This document shows, piece after piece, positions 43,095 to 51,296 of a stretch of 64,000 bases of DNA. The position numbers and the translations under genes were made by a program. Location: assembly GCA_016191425.1 (NCBI GenBank), contig JACPOR010000022.1, forward strand, positions 1 to 64,000, given 5' to 3'. The first letter of the stretch is position 1. Each line of letters begins with the position of its first letter. The notes under the pieces were generated by a model, which saw only the letters and a list, made by a program, of their open reading frames with translations, was not told the DNA's origin and ran no database searches. The stretch is from Chloroflexota bacterium. GTDB lineage: Bacteria > Chloroflexota > Limnocylindria > Limnocylindrales > CSP1-4.

Positions 43095-43802
43095 GTGAAC
43101 CCGATCCTCGTGGGGGTCGCGTTCGCCGTGACCGTGGGAGCGGTCGTGGCCGTGTCCGCACGGGAAGCCCGGGCGGCCCTTGTCGGCGTTGCCGTTGCCC
43201 TCGCAGCGGCGCCGTTCCTGGGCGATCCGCTACCCCCGCTCTCGACCCTGGCGACGCGAGTCGTGGGCGCCGCGCTGGCTGCCTACCTGATTCGCGTTGC
43301 CGTTGCGCCGATGCCGCTCGAAACCGACCCCCGTCGACGTGACGCCGTCCGCGACGGATCACGCATCGGATGGCCCGCCGAGGCCCTTCTGGCAGTCGCA
43401 GCATGGATCGTCGGACTCACCGTTTCGACCAACCTCGAGGCGCTCAACCCGGGCGGTCCGGGTATCAGCCCGGACGATCTGGTCGGCGCCATCAGCGCAT
43501 CCTCGCTGGCGACGGGAGCGGGTCTCGCGGCCATCGTCGTGGCGATCGTGCCGGCGCTCGGATCCCGGCACGGCCTCAGGACCGCCCTCGGCCTCCTGAT
43601 CCTCGTCCAGGGTGTCCTTCTCTTCCGGGCAGGGGTTGGGGGAACGCCCAGTGACCTCGAGGGATTGGCTGGCGTAGCGCTCATGGTGACGGCCGCCATC
43701 GTCGGCTCCGTGCTGACCACCCTGGAACGGCGCTCGGGCGAGGACGCGCATCGCGACCCGGTCGGCTCCCTGCGCCGTGACCCACCGATCGAATCCGGAT
43801 GA
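43095..43802 (+). CDS. membrane protein, partner of a NuoN/MrpD-like subunit
   Basis: A 235-residue polytopic protein with around six hydrophobic segments, starting MNPILVGVAFAVTVGAVVAVSAREARAALVGVAVALAAAPFL, reminiscent of NuoJ-type small subunits. I cannot name a family with confidence. Its stop overlaps the ATG of the next gene, which is a proton-pumping-subunit homologue, so the two likely form a complex. GTG start 10 bases after lepB. Confidence 0.6.
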   Translation: MNPILVGVAFAVTVGAVVAVSAREARAALVGVAVALAAAPFLGDPLPPLSTLATRVVGAALAAYLIRVAVAPMPLETDPRRRDAVRDGSRIGWPAEALLAVAAWIVGLTVSTNLEALNPGGPGISPDDLVGAISASSLATGAGLAAIVVAIVPALGSRHGLRTALGLLILVQGVLLFRAGVGGTPSDLEGLAGVALMVTAAIVGSVLTTLERRSGEDAHRDPVGSLRRDPPIESG

Positions 43803-45313
43803 GCGTCCTGATTCTCGTCCTGCTGGCGCTGCCCGGCGGCGTGGCGACCACGCTCCTGGCGCGCCGGAAGGGGGTCGCCTTCGCAGTCGGGTTGGCCACC
43901 GCGGCCGCCGCCGTCGTGGCAGCCGCATCGATCGACGCGGCCGATGTCGTCCCGATCGCCGGTTCGCTCATCGGCGGCTCGGACGGTCTCCGGACGCTGG
44001 GCACCTCCTGGGCGGCATTCGTCGTCCTCTTCGGCGTGCTCGACGCCCTCCTCGGCGTCGGGCCGGCCGTCCTGGGGCCCTCCCTCATCGGGCTGGCATT
44101 CGGTGCCGTTGGCCTCGCGGTTCCGGACCCTGGCATCGGCTTCACCCTCCTTGGCGCAGGGGCGCTCCTGACGGCGGTCGTTCCGATGATGGGGGTGTCC
44201 GCGATGCAGGCGACCGGTGTGCGCGTTGGAATCGGGGCCGTGAGGCCCGTGATCGCGTCCACCTTCCTTACCCTCCTGGTGGTTGCCTGGGCCGCATCAC
44301 CGGCCGGTCCACTCAATGCGCTGGACCCGCTCGGTGATCTGGCTCCGTCGCTCGAGCTCGCGATGGGTCTGGCCCTGCTCGCCATTGCGAGCGCGATCGT
44401 CCTGCGCCTCGGAGCCATCCCCGGACATGCCTGGGTCGCCCGCTACGCGGAGGCCATGCCCGCGTCGGCGATCCCACCCCTCCTCGGCTGGGGCGCGGCC
44501 GCGTTCATCCTCGTGTCCCTGAGCTGGGTCGAAGTCACCCTCGCCCCGACCGCGGCCACCCTCGGCCCGGAACATGCAGTCATCGGCGTGGCGGCGGCCG
44601 CAACCATCATCCTCGGCGGGATTGCCGCGGTCCTCCACGACGACATCGAACACGTCCTCGCGTACTCGATCGTCCAGGACGCCGGCGTCGCGCTCCTTGC
44701 CTTTGCGGCCACCGGCCCAACGGCCACGGCTGCCGGTCGGGACTGGATCCTGGCGGCGGTAGCCGTGAAGGCCGGGTTGGCGGCGTGGGTCCATGTGACC
44801 CGCTCGACCTTCGGCACGAACCGCCGCGCGGATCTCCGGGGGTGGGCCCGACGAGCCCCGCTCCTCGGCGCTGCCTTCGCGCTGGTGCTCATCGGCGCAA
44901 TCGGGCTCCCCACGTTTGCCGGATTCGAGGCGCGGTCGACGCTTTTGAGGCTCGCCCTGCCGGCGCCGATATCGAGCCTGGTCCTCGTCACCGCCTTCGC
45001 GCCGATCGTCTTCCTCGGCCGGCTGCTGGTCGACGGGGTCGGCGCGATGTCGCCGGCCGTGCGAGCGACCCCGGGCATGGCCATCGTCCACGGCGAGGGA
45101 GCTTGGGGCGCATGGGCCGGCGATCGGACGCCCACTCGACTCGTCCCCGCGCTGATCCGGACCAACCGCCTGCCGTTGGCCGCCGCCGCGGCCGCCCTCG
45201 CCGCGGTCATCGGACTGTCCGTTTCGATCGGCGGCCTTGGATCGACGGCCGTGGCCGGGGTCCCGTCAGCGGGCGTGGGAACCCCGCTGCCGTCGGGTGT
45301 CGTTGCGCCCTGA
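43799..45313 (+). CDS. NuoN/MrpD-like proton-conducting membrane protein
   Basis: A 504-residue, very hydrophobic protein with about 13 membrane segments. RLGAIPGHAWVARYAEAMPASAIPPLLGW matches the family's H-x-W-x-x-x-A-Y region, and VLHDDIEHVLAYSIVQDAGVALL corresponds to the D-I-K-R-x-L-A-Y-S segment of antiporter-like subunits. A Lys (AVKAGLAAWVH) sits in the expected next helix. The set of complex I or Mrp genes is not here, so it is an orphan pair whose transport role is inferred. Confidence 0.7.
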   Translation: MSVLILVLLALPGGVATTLLARRKGVAFAVGLATAAAAVVAAASIDAADVVPIAGSLIGGSDGLRTLGTSWAAFVVLFGVLDALLGVGPAVLGPSLIGLAFGAVGLAVPDPGIGFTLLGAGALLTAVVPMMGVSAMQATGVRVGIGAVRPVIASTFLTLLVVAWAASPAGPLNALDPLGDLAPSLELAMGLALLAIASAIVLRLGAIPGHAWVARYAEAMPASAIPPLLGWGAAAFILVSLSWVEVTLAPTAATLGPEHAVIGVAAAATIILGGIAAVLHDDIEHVLAYSIVQDAGVALLAFAATGPTATAAGRDWILAAVAVKAGLAAWVHVTRSTFGTNRRADLRGWARRAPLLGAAFALVLIGAIGLPTFAGFEARSTLLRLALPAPISSLVLVTAFAPIVFLGRLLVDGVGAMSPAVRATPGMAIVHGEGAWGAWAGDRTPTRLVPALIRTNRLPLAAAAAALAAVIGLSVSIGGLGSTAVAGVPSAGVGTPLPSGVVAP

Positions 45314-45401
45314 GCGCGGTCCGCTCGTCGGGCCGGGCTCGCGAGGACAACCGGCTGCGCGATGGGTCAGCGCTGAGCGATCCGGTGCTCAATCCGGGCC
45401 T

Positions 45402-45480
45402 GCCGTTCGATCGAATCGGCGGGCGCGGCTGGGCGCGTAACGAGCGGTCGCGCTGGCCGTTCGATCAATCGGCGGGCGCG
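45402..45480. repeat. direct repeat flanking ndk 3' end
   Basis: A 25-26-bp sequence beginning GCCGTTCGATC and ending ATCGGCGGGCGCG occurs at 45402-45427 and 45456-45480; the second copy overlaps the last codons of ndk. Confidence 0.8.
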
Positions 45481-45926
45481 AGGACCCAGCGATCGATTTC
45501 GCGTCCGTAGTCGAGCAGTTCCTCCGGCTTGAACCAGAGCCCGATTTCCGAGGCCGCGGTCTCGGGACTATCCGAAGCGTGGACGAGGTTCTGAGCGGTC
45601 TCGAGCGCGAAGTCGCCCCGGATCGTCCCCGGGGCAGCCTCGTTCGGGCGGGTCGCGCCGTTCATCGCCCGGACGACGGCGATCGCGTTCGGGCCGTCGA
45701 GCACGGCCGCGACCACCGGGCCGCTGCAGATGAAGTCACACAGGCTGCGGAAGAAGGGGCGCTCCGCGTGCACGGCGTAGTGGCGCTCGGCAAGGTCCCG
45801 CGATACGGTCACCAGCTTGAGTGCGACGAGGCGAAGGCCGCGTTCTTCGTAGCGCGCCAGGATCGTGCCGGCGAGGAGGCGCTGGACGCCATCCGGCTTG
45901 ACGAGGACGAGAGTCTGTTCGGTCAC
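45465..45926 (-). CDS. ndk: nucleoside diphosphate kinase
   Basis: A 153-residue NDK: TLVLVKPDGVQRLLAG at the N-terminus (phosphate-binding Lys) and the catalytic phospho-His in AQNLVHASDSPETAASEI. Transfers the gamma phosphate between nucleoside triphosphates and diphosphates. The start is GTG. It is convergent with the NuoN-like gene and separated from it by a short repeat-containing gap. Confidence 0.96.
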   Translation of the reverse strand: MTEQTLVLVKPDGVQRLLAGTILARYEERGLRLVALKLVTVSRDLAERHYAVHAERPFFRSLCDFICSGPVVAAVLDGPNAIAVVRAMNGATRPNEAAPGTIRGDFALETAQNLVHASDSPETAASEIGLWFKPEELLDYGREIDRWVLAPAD

Positions 45927-46035
45927 GGGGGCGTCCTATCGTGCAGCATTCGGGTTGGGGCAAGCCGAACGATAGCAGGAAGGACCGCCCGATCCGGATG
46001 TCCGGCATTGCGCGCCGCGGAGGGCCGCAGCAACG

Positions 46036-46854
46036 TCAGATCCGACGATGCAGCTGTCGCTCAAGCTCGGCTGCCGCGGCGGCATAGGCGGCTTCGGCCT
46101 CGAGTACGCGTCCGAGGATCCGGAACGCGTCGCCTCGAACCAGGAGTGCTGCTGGCTCCTGTCGCCGCGTGACGAGATCCACCACCCGAGGCGCGATCGC
46201 GGGGTCCATCCTCAGGGCAAGGGCGAGCCTGTCGAAGGCGGCGGCCATCCGGTCTGGCTCACCGCTGCGCATGTCGTCCCGTGCCTCGGTGAGCAGGTCA
46301 TTGCCACTGGGGAACGTGGCCGGAGCCTGGCGACGGGTCGAGCGACCACGCGCCCGCCGTTCAATCGCCGGCGGACTCGCCGTCGTGTCCGCGAGGCCTG
46401 CGATGGAGGGCTCCTGATCCGCCCCCTCGCTGGCGAGCGTGCTCGCGGTCAGAGACGGCCAATGGGCCCGATGCGGCATCCCGGCGAAGAGGCCGGCGAG
46501 CGCGTCGGGCGAGAGCGCAGCGAGCTCGGCCCGGTGGTCCTCCGTCCCGTCTCTTCGACCCGCGGCGGCCTCGGCTTCGGCGAGGATCAGGCGAGCGATG
46601 GGCAACTCACCGCCTCCGGCGAGGTAGGTCGCAGCGGCTTCGGCGGCGCCCTCAAGATCCCCCGTCCGCCAGCGAGCCTCGGCGAGATCCACCGACGCCG
46701 CGCCGGTCAGGTCGCCGCGAGCCGCCAGGGCTTCGAATTCGGCCCGCGCGAGCAGGAGAGCGCCCGTTCGGAGGTGGAGGCGCGCCATGCGCACGGCCGT
46801 CTCCGGATCGTCCGGCCGCGCGCCGGCGCCGCGCGTCTCGGCACGGGGGCTCAT
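46036..46854 (-). CDS. TPR-like hypothetical protein
   Basis: A 272-residue Ala/Arg-rich helical protein with TPR-like pairs at each end (AVRMARLHLRTGALLLARAEFEALAARG; ALLVRGDAFRILGRVLEAEAAYAAAAAEL) and an unstructured middle. The start overlaps the stop of the M16 peptidase gene, so they are coupled. No enzymatic motif is seen. Confidence 0.65.
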   Translation of the reverse strand: MSPRAETRGAGARPDDPETAVRMARLHLRTGALLLARAEFEALAARGDLTGAASVDLAEARWRTGDLEGAAEAAATYLAGGGELPIARLILAEAEAAAGRRDGTEDHRAELAALSPDALAGLFAGMPHRAHWPSLTASTLASEGADQEPSIAGLADTTASPPAIERRARGRSTRRQAPATFPSGNDLLTEARDDMRSGEPDRMAAAFDRLALALRMDPAIAPRVVDLVTRRQEPAALLVRGDAFRILGRVLEAEAAYAAAAAELERQLHRRI

Positions 46855-48119
46855 GCGGGCAGCCGCAGCTTCGGCTCGAGCCCGCGCAGGCGGCGGGCCG
46901 GCGCGACGACCGCCAGTCGAAGGCGATCGTCACGGAACAGGTCGCCGGCGAGGCGCTGGATGTCGTCCGAGCCGACCCTGTCCACGGCCTGAAGCGCCTC
47001 GTCCAGGGTCAGGACCCGGTCATGGAGTGCCTCCTGGCCTCCGACCCACGACGCCAGATGTCGTGTCTCGTCCATGCGGAGTTCGAGTCCCCCCGACAGG
47101 TAGGCCTTGGTCTTGGCCAGCTCAGACGCCGGGATCGACACGTCGCGCAGGCGGGCGAGCTCGACAAGGACGGCGGCGAGTGCCGCCGGCAGGCGGTCAG
47201 GATCGACGCCGGCGCTCACCTCGAGGGCTCCCGCATCGGCGTACTCCACGAGGCCCGAGCTCACGTCGTAGGCCAGCCCGTCGCGGTCAACGAGGGAGAG
47301 ATAGAGCCGGCTGCTCATGCCATCTCCGAGGACGGTGTTCAGGACCGACAGCGTCCAGGCATCGGGATGGTCCCGGCGCAGGGCCGGAACCCCGACGGTG
47401 AGCTGGGCCTGGCTGGTGTCGCGACGACCAATGAGGACGCGCTCCCCCGCCGGGAGGGTCGGTGCCTCCGCGTACGCCGGTCCGACGCCGTTGCCGCGCC
47501 CGAAGGACCCCTCCACGAGCGCGACGGCGTCCCGGTGGCCGATATCGCCCGCGATCGCGATCACCGTATTGGCCGGTCGGTAGCGCTCCGCCCAGAACGC
47601 GCGAATCCGATCCGGCTCGAGACTCCGAATGTCCGATTCGTCGCCGCAGATCTCGCGGCCCAGCGCTCCATTGCCGTACATTGCCTGCTGGAACAGGATC
47701 TGGCAGTACTCCGCCGGATCGTCGAGGTAGCCGCGGATCTCCTCGACGATCACGTCGCGCTCGCGATCGATGTCGGCGTCGGCGAGGGACGGCCGGCAGA
47801 TGAGTTCCCCGAGGACGTCGACGGCGCGGGTGGCCTCGCGGCGCGGCACTCTCGCCCAGTAGACCGTCGACTCGCGGTCGGTCGCCGCGTTGAACGAGCC
47901 GCCGACGCCCTCGATCCCCTCGCTCAGGGCGCGGGTCGACGGATAGGCCGCGGTTCCCTTGAACGTCAGGTGCTCGAGGAAGTGAGCGACGCCGATCTGG
48001 CCATCCGATTCGCTCCGCGACCCGGCGAGCACGTAGGCCGCGACCGAGATGGACCGGGAACCGGGAAGTTCCGCGGTGATCACGCGGGGGCCCTGGTCGA
48101 GTGTCGTCCGTTCGAACAT
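46851..48119 (-). CDS. M16-family zinc protease
   Basis: A 422-residue protein. The inverted zinc motif HFLEHLTFKG, with the downstream Glu in IVEEIRGYLDDP, marks an active M16 (insulinase/processing-peptidase) N-terminal domain. The C-terminal domain has GDGMSSRLYLSLVDRDGLAYDV. These single-repeat members usually form dimers with an inactive partner; here the partner gene is not M16. MFERTT at 48119 begins directly with the fold. Confidence 0.9.
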   Translation of the reverse strand: MFERTTLDQGPRVITAELPGSRSISVAAYVLAGSRSESDGQIGVAHFLEHLTFKGTAAYPSTRALSEGIEGVGGSFNAATDRESTVYWARVPRREATRAVDVLGELICRPSLADADIDRERDVIVEEIRGYLDDPAEYCQILFQQAMYGNGALGREICGDESDIRSLEPDRIRAFWAERYRPANTVIAIAGDIGHRDAVALVEGSFGRGNGVGPAYAEAPTLPAGERVLIGRRDTSQAQLTVGVPALRRDHPDAWTLSVLNTVLGDGMSSRLYLSLVDRDGLAYDVSSGLVEYADAGALEVSAGVDPDRLPAALAAVLVELARLRDVSIPASELAKTKAYLSGGLELRMDETRHLASWVGGQEALHDRVLTLDEALQAVDRVGSDDIQRLAGDLFRDDRLRLAVVAPARRLRGLEPKLRLPA

Positions 48120-48178
48120 CGGGCCGATGGTACCCGCTCGCGGTTCGGGTCGACGCAAGCCCGGATCCGTGGATCGAA

Positions 48179-48207
48179 ACGGCCGGCGCCCGCAGGACGC
48201 CGGCCGT
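48179..48207 (-). terminator. terminator-like hairpin after azgA
   Basis: A 10-bp perfect stem ACGGCCGGCG / CGCCGGCCGT with a 9-base loop, followed on the minus strand by TTTC. It lies 20 bp beyond the azgA stop and before the M16 gene on the same strand. Confidence 0.6.
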
Positions 48208-48227
48208 CGGATTGGTAGGGCTTCCCG

Positions 48228-49601
48228 TTACTTGGGCAGGAACTGCGGGATCCAAGCCTGGAGGAAGAAGATCACGAACCCGAGCGTGACGATCCACATC
48301 AGGGGATGGACCTCGGCTACCTTGCCGCGGATGACCTTGATGAGCACCCATGTGATGAACCCGGCGCCGATTCCCACCGTGATGTCGTAGGTCAGCGGCA
48401 TGAGCATCATGGTCAGGAGGGCCGGCAGCCCGTCGTCGAGTTCGCCCACGTTGATGTCCTTGACCTGTGTGAACATCAGGTAGCCGACGAGGACGAGAGC
48501 CGGTGCCGTGGCCTGGCTCGGGATGATTCCCGCCAGCGGCGCCAGGAGGATTGCGAGCAGGAACAGGACGCCGGTGACAACCGACGTGAAGCCCGTCCGC
48601 CCACCTTCGGCGACGCCGGCGGCACTCTCGATGTAGGTCGTGTTCGACGACACGCCGGCGAGACCGCCGACCGCCGCCGCCACGCTGTCCACCATGAGCA
48701 CACGGCCCACTCCCGGGACCGAGCCGTCTTCGTCAGCCAGGCCAGCCTCGGCGGCGACACCTGTGACGGTGCCCATCGTGTCGAAGAAGTCGGTGAGCAT
48801 GATCGCGAAGATCACCAGGATCGCGGTCAGCGGGCCGAGAACCGTGAATACATTGCCGAGGTCGAACTGACCAAGCGTCGAGAAGTTCGGCGACCAGGTC
48901 ATGGTGCCGGGAATGCTGGTCACCCCGGTGGCGAGCGCCACGATGGTGGTCACGATGATCGAGATCACGAGCGCCGCCCGGATCTTCATGACCCACAGGA
49001 TGATCGTGAGGGCGAGGCCGAAGAGGAACACGAACTGGGCGATCGTCGTGGGGAACGACACGGTGACCAGCGTTCCGGCGCACACCGGCAACGGAACGAA
49101 GGGCGAACAGCCCGACTTGATGAGGCCACCATTGGCGAAGCCGATGAACAGAATGAACAGGCCGATCCCGGCGCCGATCGCCCGCTTGAGGCTGAGGGGC
49201 ACCGCGTTCATGACCGCCTCGCGGAAGCCGACGGCGACCAAGAGGATGACGACCACGCCTTCGAGGACGATCACTCCCATGGCACCGGCGGGTGACAGGC
49301 CACGAGCGGTCAGCGAGAAGGCGACGATCGCATTGATCCCGAGCCCCGCCGCGAGTGCGAACGGGTAGTTGGCGACCACGCCCATCGCGATCGTCATGAT
49401 TCCGGCGATGAGCGCCGTCCCGGCTGAGAGCGCAATCCGCATCGGGTCGTCGGCAGCCAGTCCGAACCCGTCGCCGAGAATCCCGGAATTCAGGAAGACG
49501 ATGTAGACCATGACCATGAACGTGGTCAGGCCAGCTCTCGCCTCCGTCGCCAGGCTCGTCGCACGCTCCGAGAACTTGAAGTAGCTCGCAATCGCGTCCA
49601 C
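48228..49601 (-). CDS. AzgA-family purine (adenine/guanine/hypoxanthine) permease
   Basis: A 457-residue NCS2-type permease with about 13 membrane segments. The N-terminus ASYFKFSERATSLATEARAGLTTFMVMVYIVFLN is that of the AzgA branch. The substrate-site segments read TDFFDTMGTVTGVAAEAGL and GVSSNTTYIESAAGVAEGGRTG. Start codon uncertain: GTG 49601 fits the family N-terminus with GGGAGGG 11 bases upstream; TTG 49610 is possible. A 5' region of more than 200 nt may be a leader. Confidence 0.88.
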   Translation of the reverse strand: MDAIASYFKFSERATSLATEARAGLTTFMVMVYIVFLNSGILGDGFGLAADDPMRIALSAGTALIAGIMTIAMGVVANYPFALAAGLGINAIVAFSLTARGLSPAGAMGVIVLEGVVVILLVAVGFREAVMNAVPLSLKRAIGAGIGLFILFIGFANGGLIKSGCSPFVPLPVCAGTLVTVSFPTTIAQFVFLFGLALTIILWVMKIRAALVISIIVTTIVALATGVTSIPGTMTWSPNFSTLGQFDLGNVFTVLGPLTAILVIFAIMLTDFFDTMGTVTGVAAEAGLADEDGSVPGVGRVLMVDSVAAAVGGLAGVSSNTTYIESAAGVAEGGRTGFTSVVTGVLFLLAILLAPLAGIIPSQATAPALVLVGYLMFTQVKDINVGELDDGLPALLTMMLMPLTYDITVGIGAGFITWVLIKVIRGKVAEVHPLMWIVTLGFVIFFLQAWIPQFLPK

Positions 49602-49896
49602 GCGCTTCAAGACCCTCCCTTCCCTTCCGGCGGATCGCCCACGGGGGACGATCAACGCCATCTGGAGCCCGGGCGGACCCCAGATGCCCCGTCGCGAATC
49701 GTTCAGCTGCGGGCGACGGATCCTCCCTCGAGGTCGTTCGAGCTCGCCGCGTTTCGGAGACCTCGTCTGCCGCCTTGTGCCAGGACGCCCGCGTCGGGAG
49801 CAATGCGCCGATGGTAGCGCGACCGATGGGCCGTCAACGGCCAATTCCGCAGGCGATCAGGGCGATTTCCCGAGGCGATGCCGGTCGAAGGTACCG

Positions 49897-50328
49897 CTAC
49901 TCTTCCGCCCTTTCGAGCCCGAGGAGCTCCATCTGGACGAAGCCGGACGTGTCGAAGGCAAGCTGGCGGGGTTCGAAGGGCGCGTGCCCGGCGGCATCGC
50001 CGACCGGGGCGAACTCGATGACCACGCGCTCGCTCCCCTGGACCAGCGTGTAGATGAGCATCTGGTCCGGCCGGGTCGCGAACTCGAGGTGCTCGAACGA
50101 ATCGACGTTCAGGGTCACGGCGATCGGCGTGAAGAAGGTCGACACCTCGGGTTGATCCACCACGATACGTTCGACCCAGCCGGTCCCATGCGCGATGAGA
50201 TCATGGCTTCGGAAGTAGCGGTACGTCACGGTCTGCTTGAGCAGCGGCCGGAGGAGGTTGAGCATGTCCTCACGAGTGGACACGACGCCATCGTTGACGA
50301 AGAACTTCGCCGGCGGCTCGCTGGGCAT
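49897..50328 (-). CDS. hypothetical protein
   Basis: A 143-residue soluble protein with mixed alpha/beta composition (KFFVNDGVVSTREDMLNLLRPLL; VIEFAPVGDAAGHAPFEPRQLAFD). I recognise no family. AAGGAG six bases before the ATG at 50328 supports the start. It is divergent from coaX. Confidence 0.6.
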   Translation of the reverse strand: MPSEPPAKFFVNDGVVSTREDMLNLLRPLLKQTVTYRYFRSHDLIAHGTGWVERIVVDQPEVSTFFTPIAVTLNVDSFEHLEFATRPDQMLIYTLVQGSERVVIEFAPVGDAAGHAPFEPRQLAFDTSGFVQMELLGLERAEE

Positions 50329-50471
50329 GGAGGGCTCCTTCCGGGCGGGCGCGGGAGCGGACGGAACGGGCCCGATGGTACCGCACCGGTCCACCCTGGG
50401 GTCGACCCTGCGTCGGCCCATGCCCCCGCTTGCGAGCGGCGGGCCTCGGCCGCCGCGACGCTGGGCACGGG

Positions 50472-50477
50472 TATGAT
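50472..50477 (+). promoter_or_regulatory. -10 element for coaX, leaderless type
   Basis: TATGAT ends six bases before the ATG, so +1 should coincide with the start codon. No Shine-Dalgarno intervenes. Confidence 0.6.
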
Positions 50478-50483
50478 CGCGCC

Positions 50484-51296
50484 ATGCTGCTCGCGGTCGA
50501 CATCGGCAACTCGAACATCACCCTGGGCTGGTTCCAGGACGGGCGCCTCCTCCAGCGACGTCGTGCGGTCACGGCCCCGGGGGCCACGAGCCGAGAACTC
50601 GAGGCCCTCCTCGACGAGCTTCTTGCCCGCGACGGCCTGGCCCTGACCGACATGAGCGGAATCGTCCTCGCATCCGTCGTCCCGTCGCTGACCGGTGTCC
50701 TCACGGAGATCGCCGAACGGCGGGCGCGACCGCTCCTTATCGCGTCCGCAAGGATGATGCCGATCGAGGTCCGGGTGGATCAGCCTGAGTCCGTCGGCGC
50801 CGACCGGCTGGTGAACGTCCTGGCTGCGGGACGACTCCACGGCACGCCAGCGGTGGTAGCGGACGTCGGAACGGCCACGACGGTCGATGCGGTCGGGCGT
50901 GACGGCGCGTTCGTCGGAGGCGCGATTGCGCCGGGTCTGGACCTCGGGCTCGAGGCACTCACGTCCCGGACCGCCCAGCTCCCGCGGATCGACCTCGTCC
51001 CTCCGGACCGGGCGATCGGCCGAGACACGGTATCCGCGATGCAGTCGGGCACGATCTTCGGTTACCAGGCACTCGTCAGCGGCCTGATCGGCAAGATTCG
51101 GGTGGAACTTGCCCTCAGTTGCGGCGTGCCTCCGAACACCGTGCGCACGATCCTCACGGGGGGCCTGAGCGCGGCGCCATGGGCATCCGCGATCGAGGGC
51201 GTCCAGATCATCGATCCGGACCTGACCCTCAAGGGCCTCGCCCTGCTGCACGCCGCGGTCGGCGACGGCGGATCCGCCGGAGCGCCCTCCTCGTGA
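50484..51296 (+). CDS. coaX: type III pantothenate kinase
   Basis: A 270-residue ASKHA-fold kinase, first step of CoA synthesis from pantothenate. LLAVDIGNSNITLGWFQDGRLL is the phosphate-1 motif, GADRLVNVLAA and VVADVGTATTVDAV carry the catalytic Asp and phosphate-2 region, and GAIAPGLDLGLEAL follows. First gene of coaX-coaBC-panB-panC; its stop overlaps coaBC in GTGA. Confidence 0.95.
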   Translation: MLLAVDIGNSNITLGWFQDGRLLQRRRAVTAPGATSRELEALLDELLARDGLALTDMSGIVLASVVPSLTGVLTEIAERRARPLLIASARMMPIEVRVDQPESVGADRLVNVLAAGRLHGTPAVVADVGTATTVDAVGRDGAFVGGAIAPGLDLGLEALTSRTAQLPRIDLVPPDRAIGRDTVSAMQSGTIFGYQALVSGLIGKIRVELALSCGVPPNTVRTILTGGLSAAPWASAIEGVQIIDPDLTLKGLALLHAAVGDGGSAGAPSS

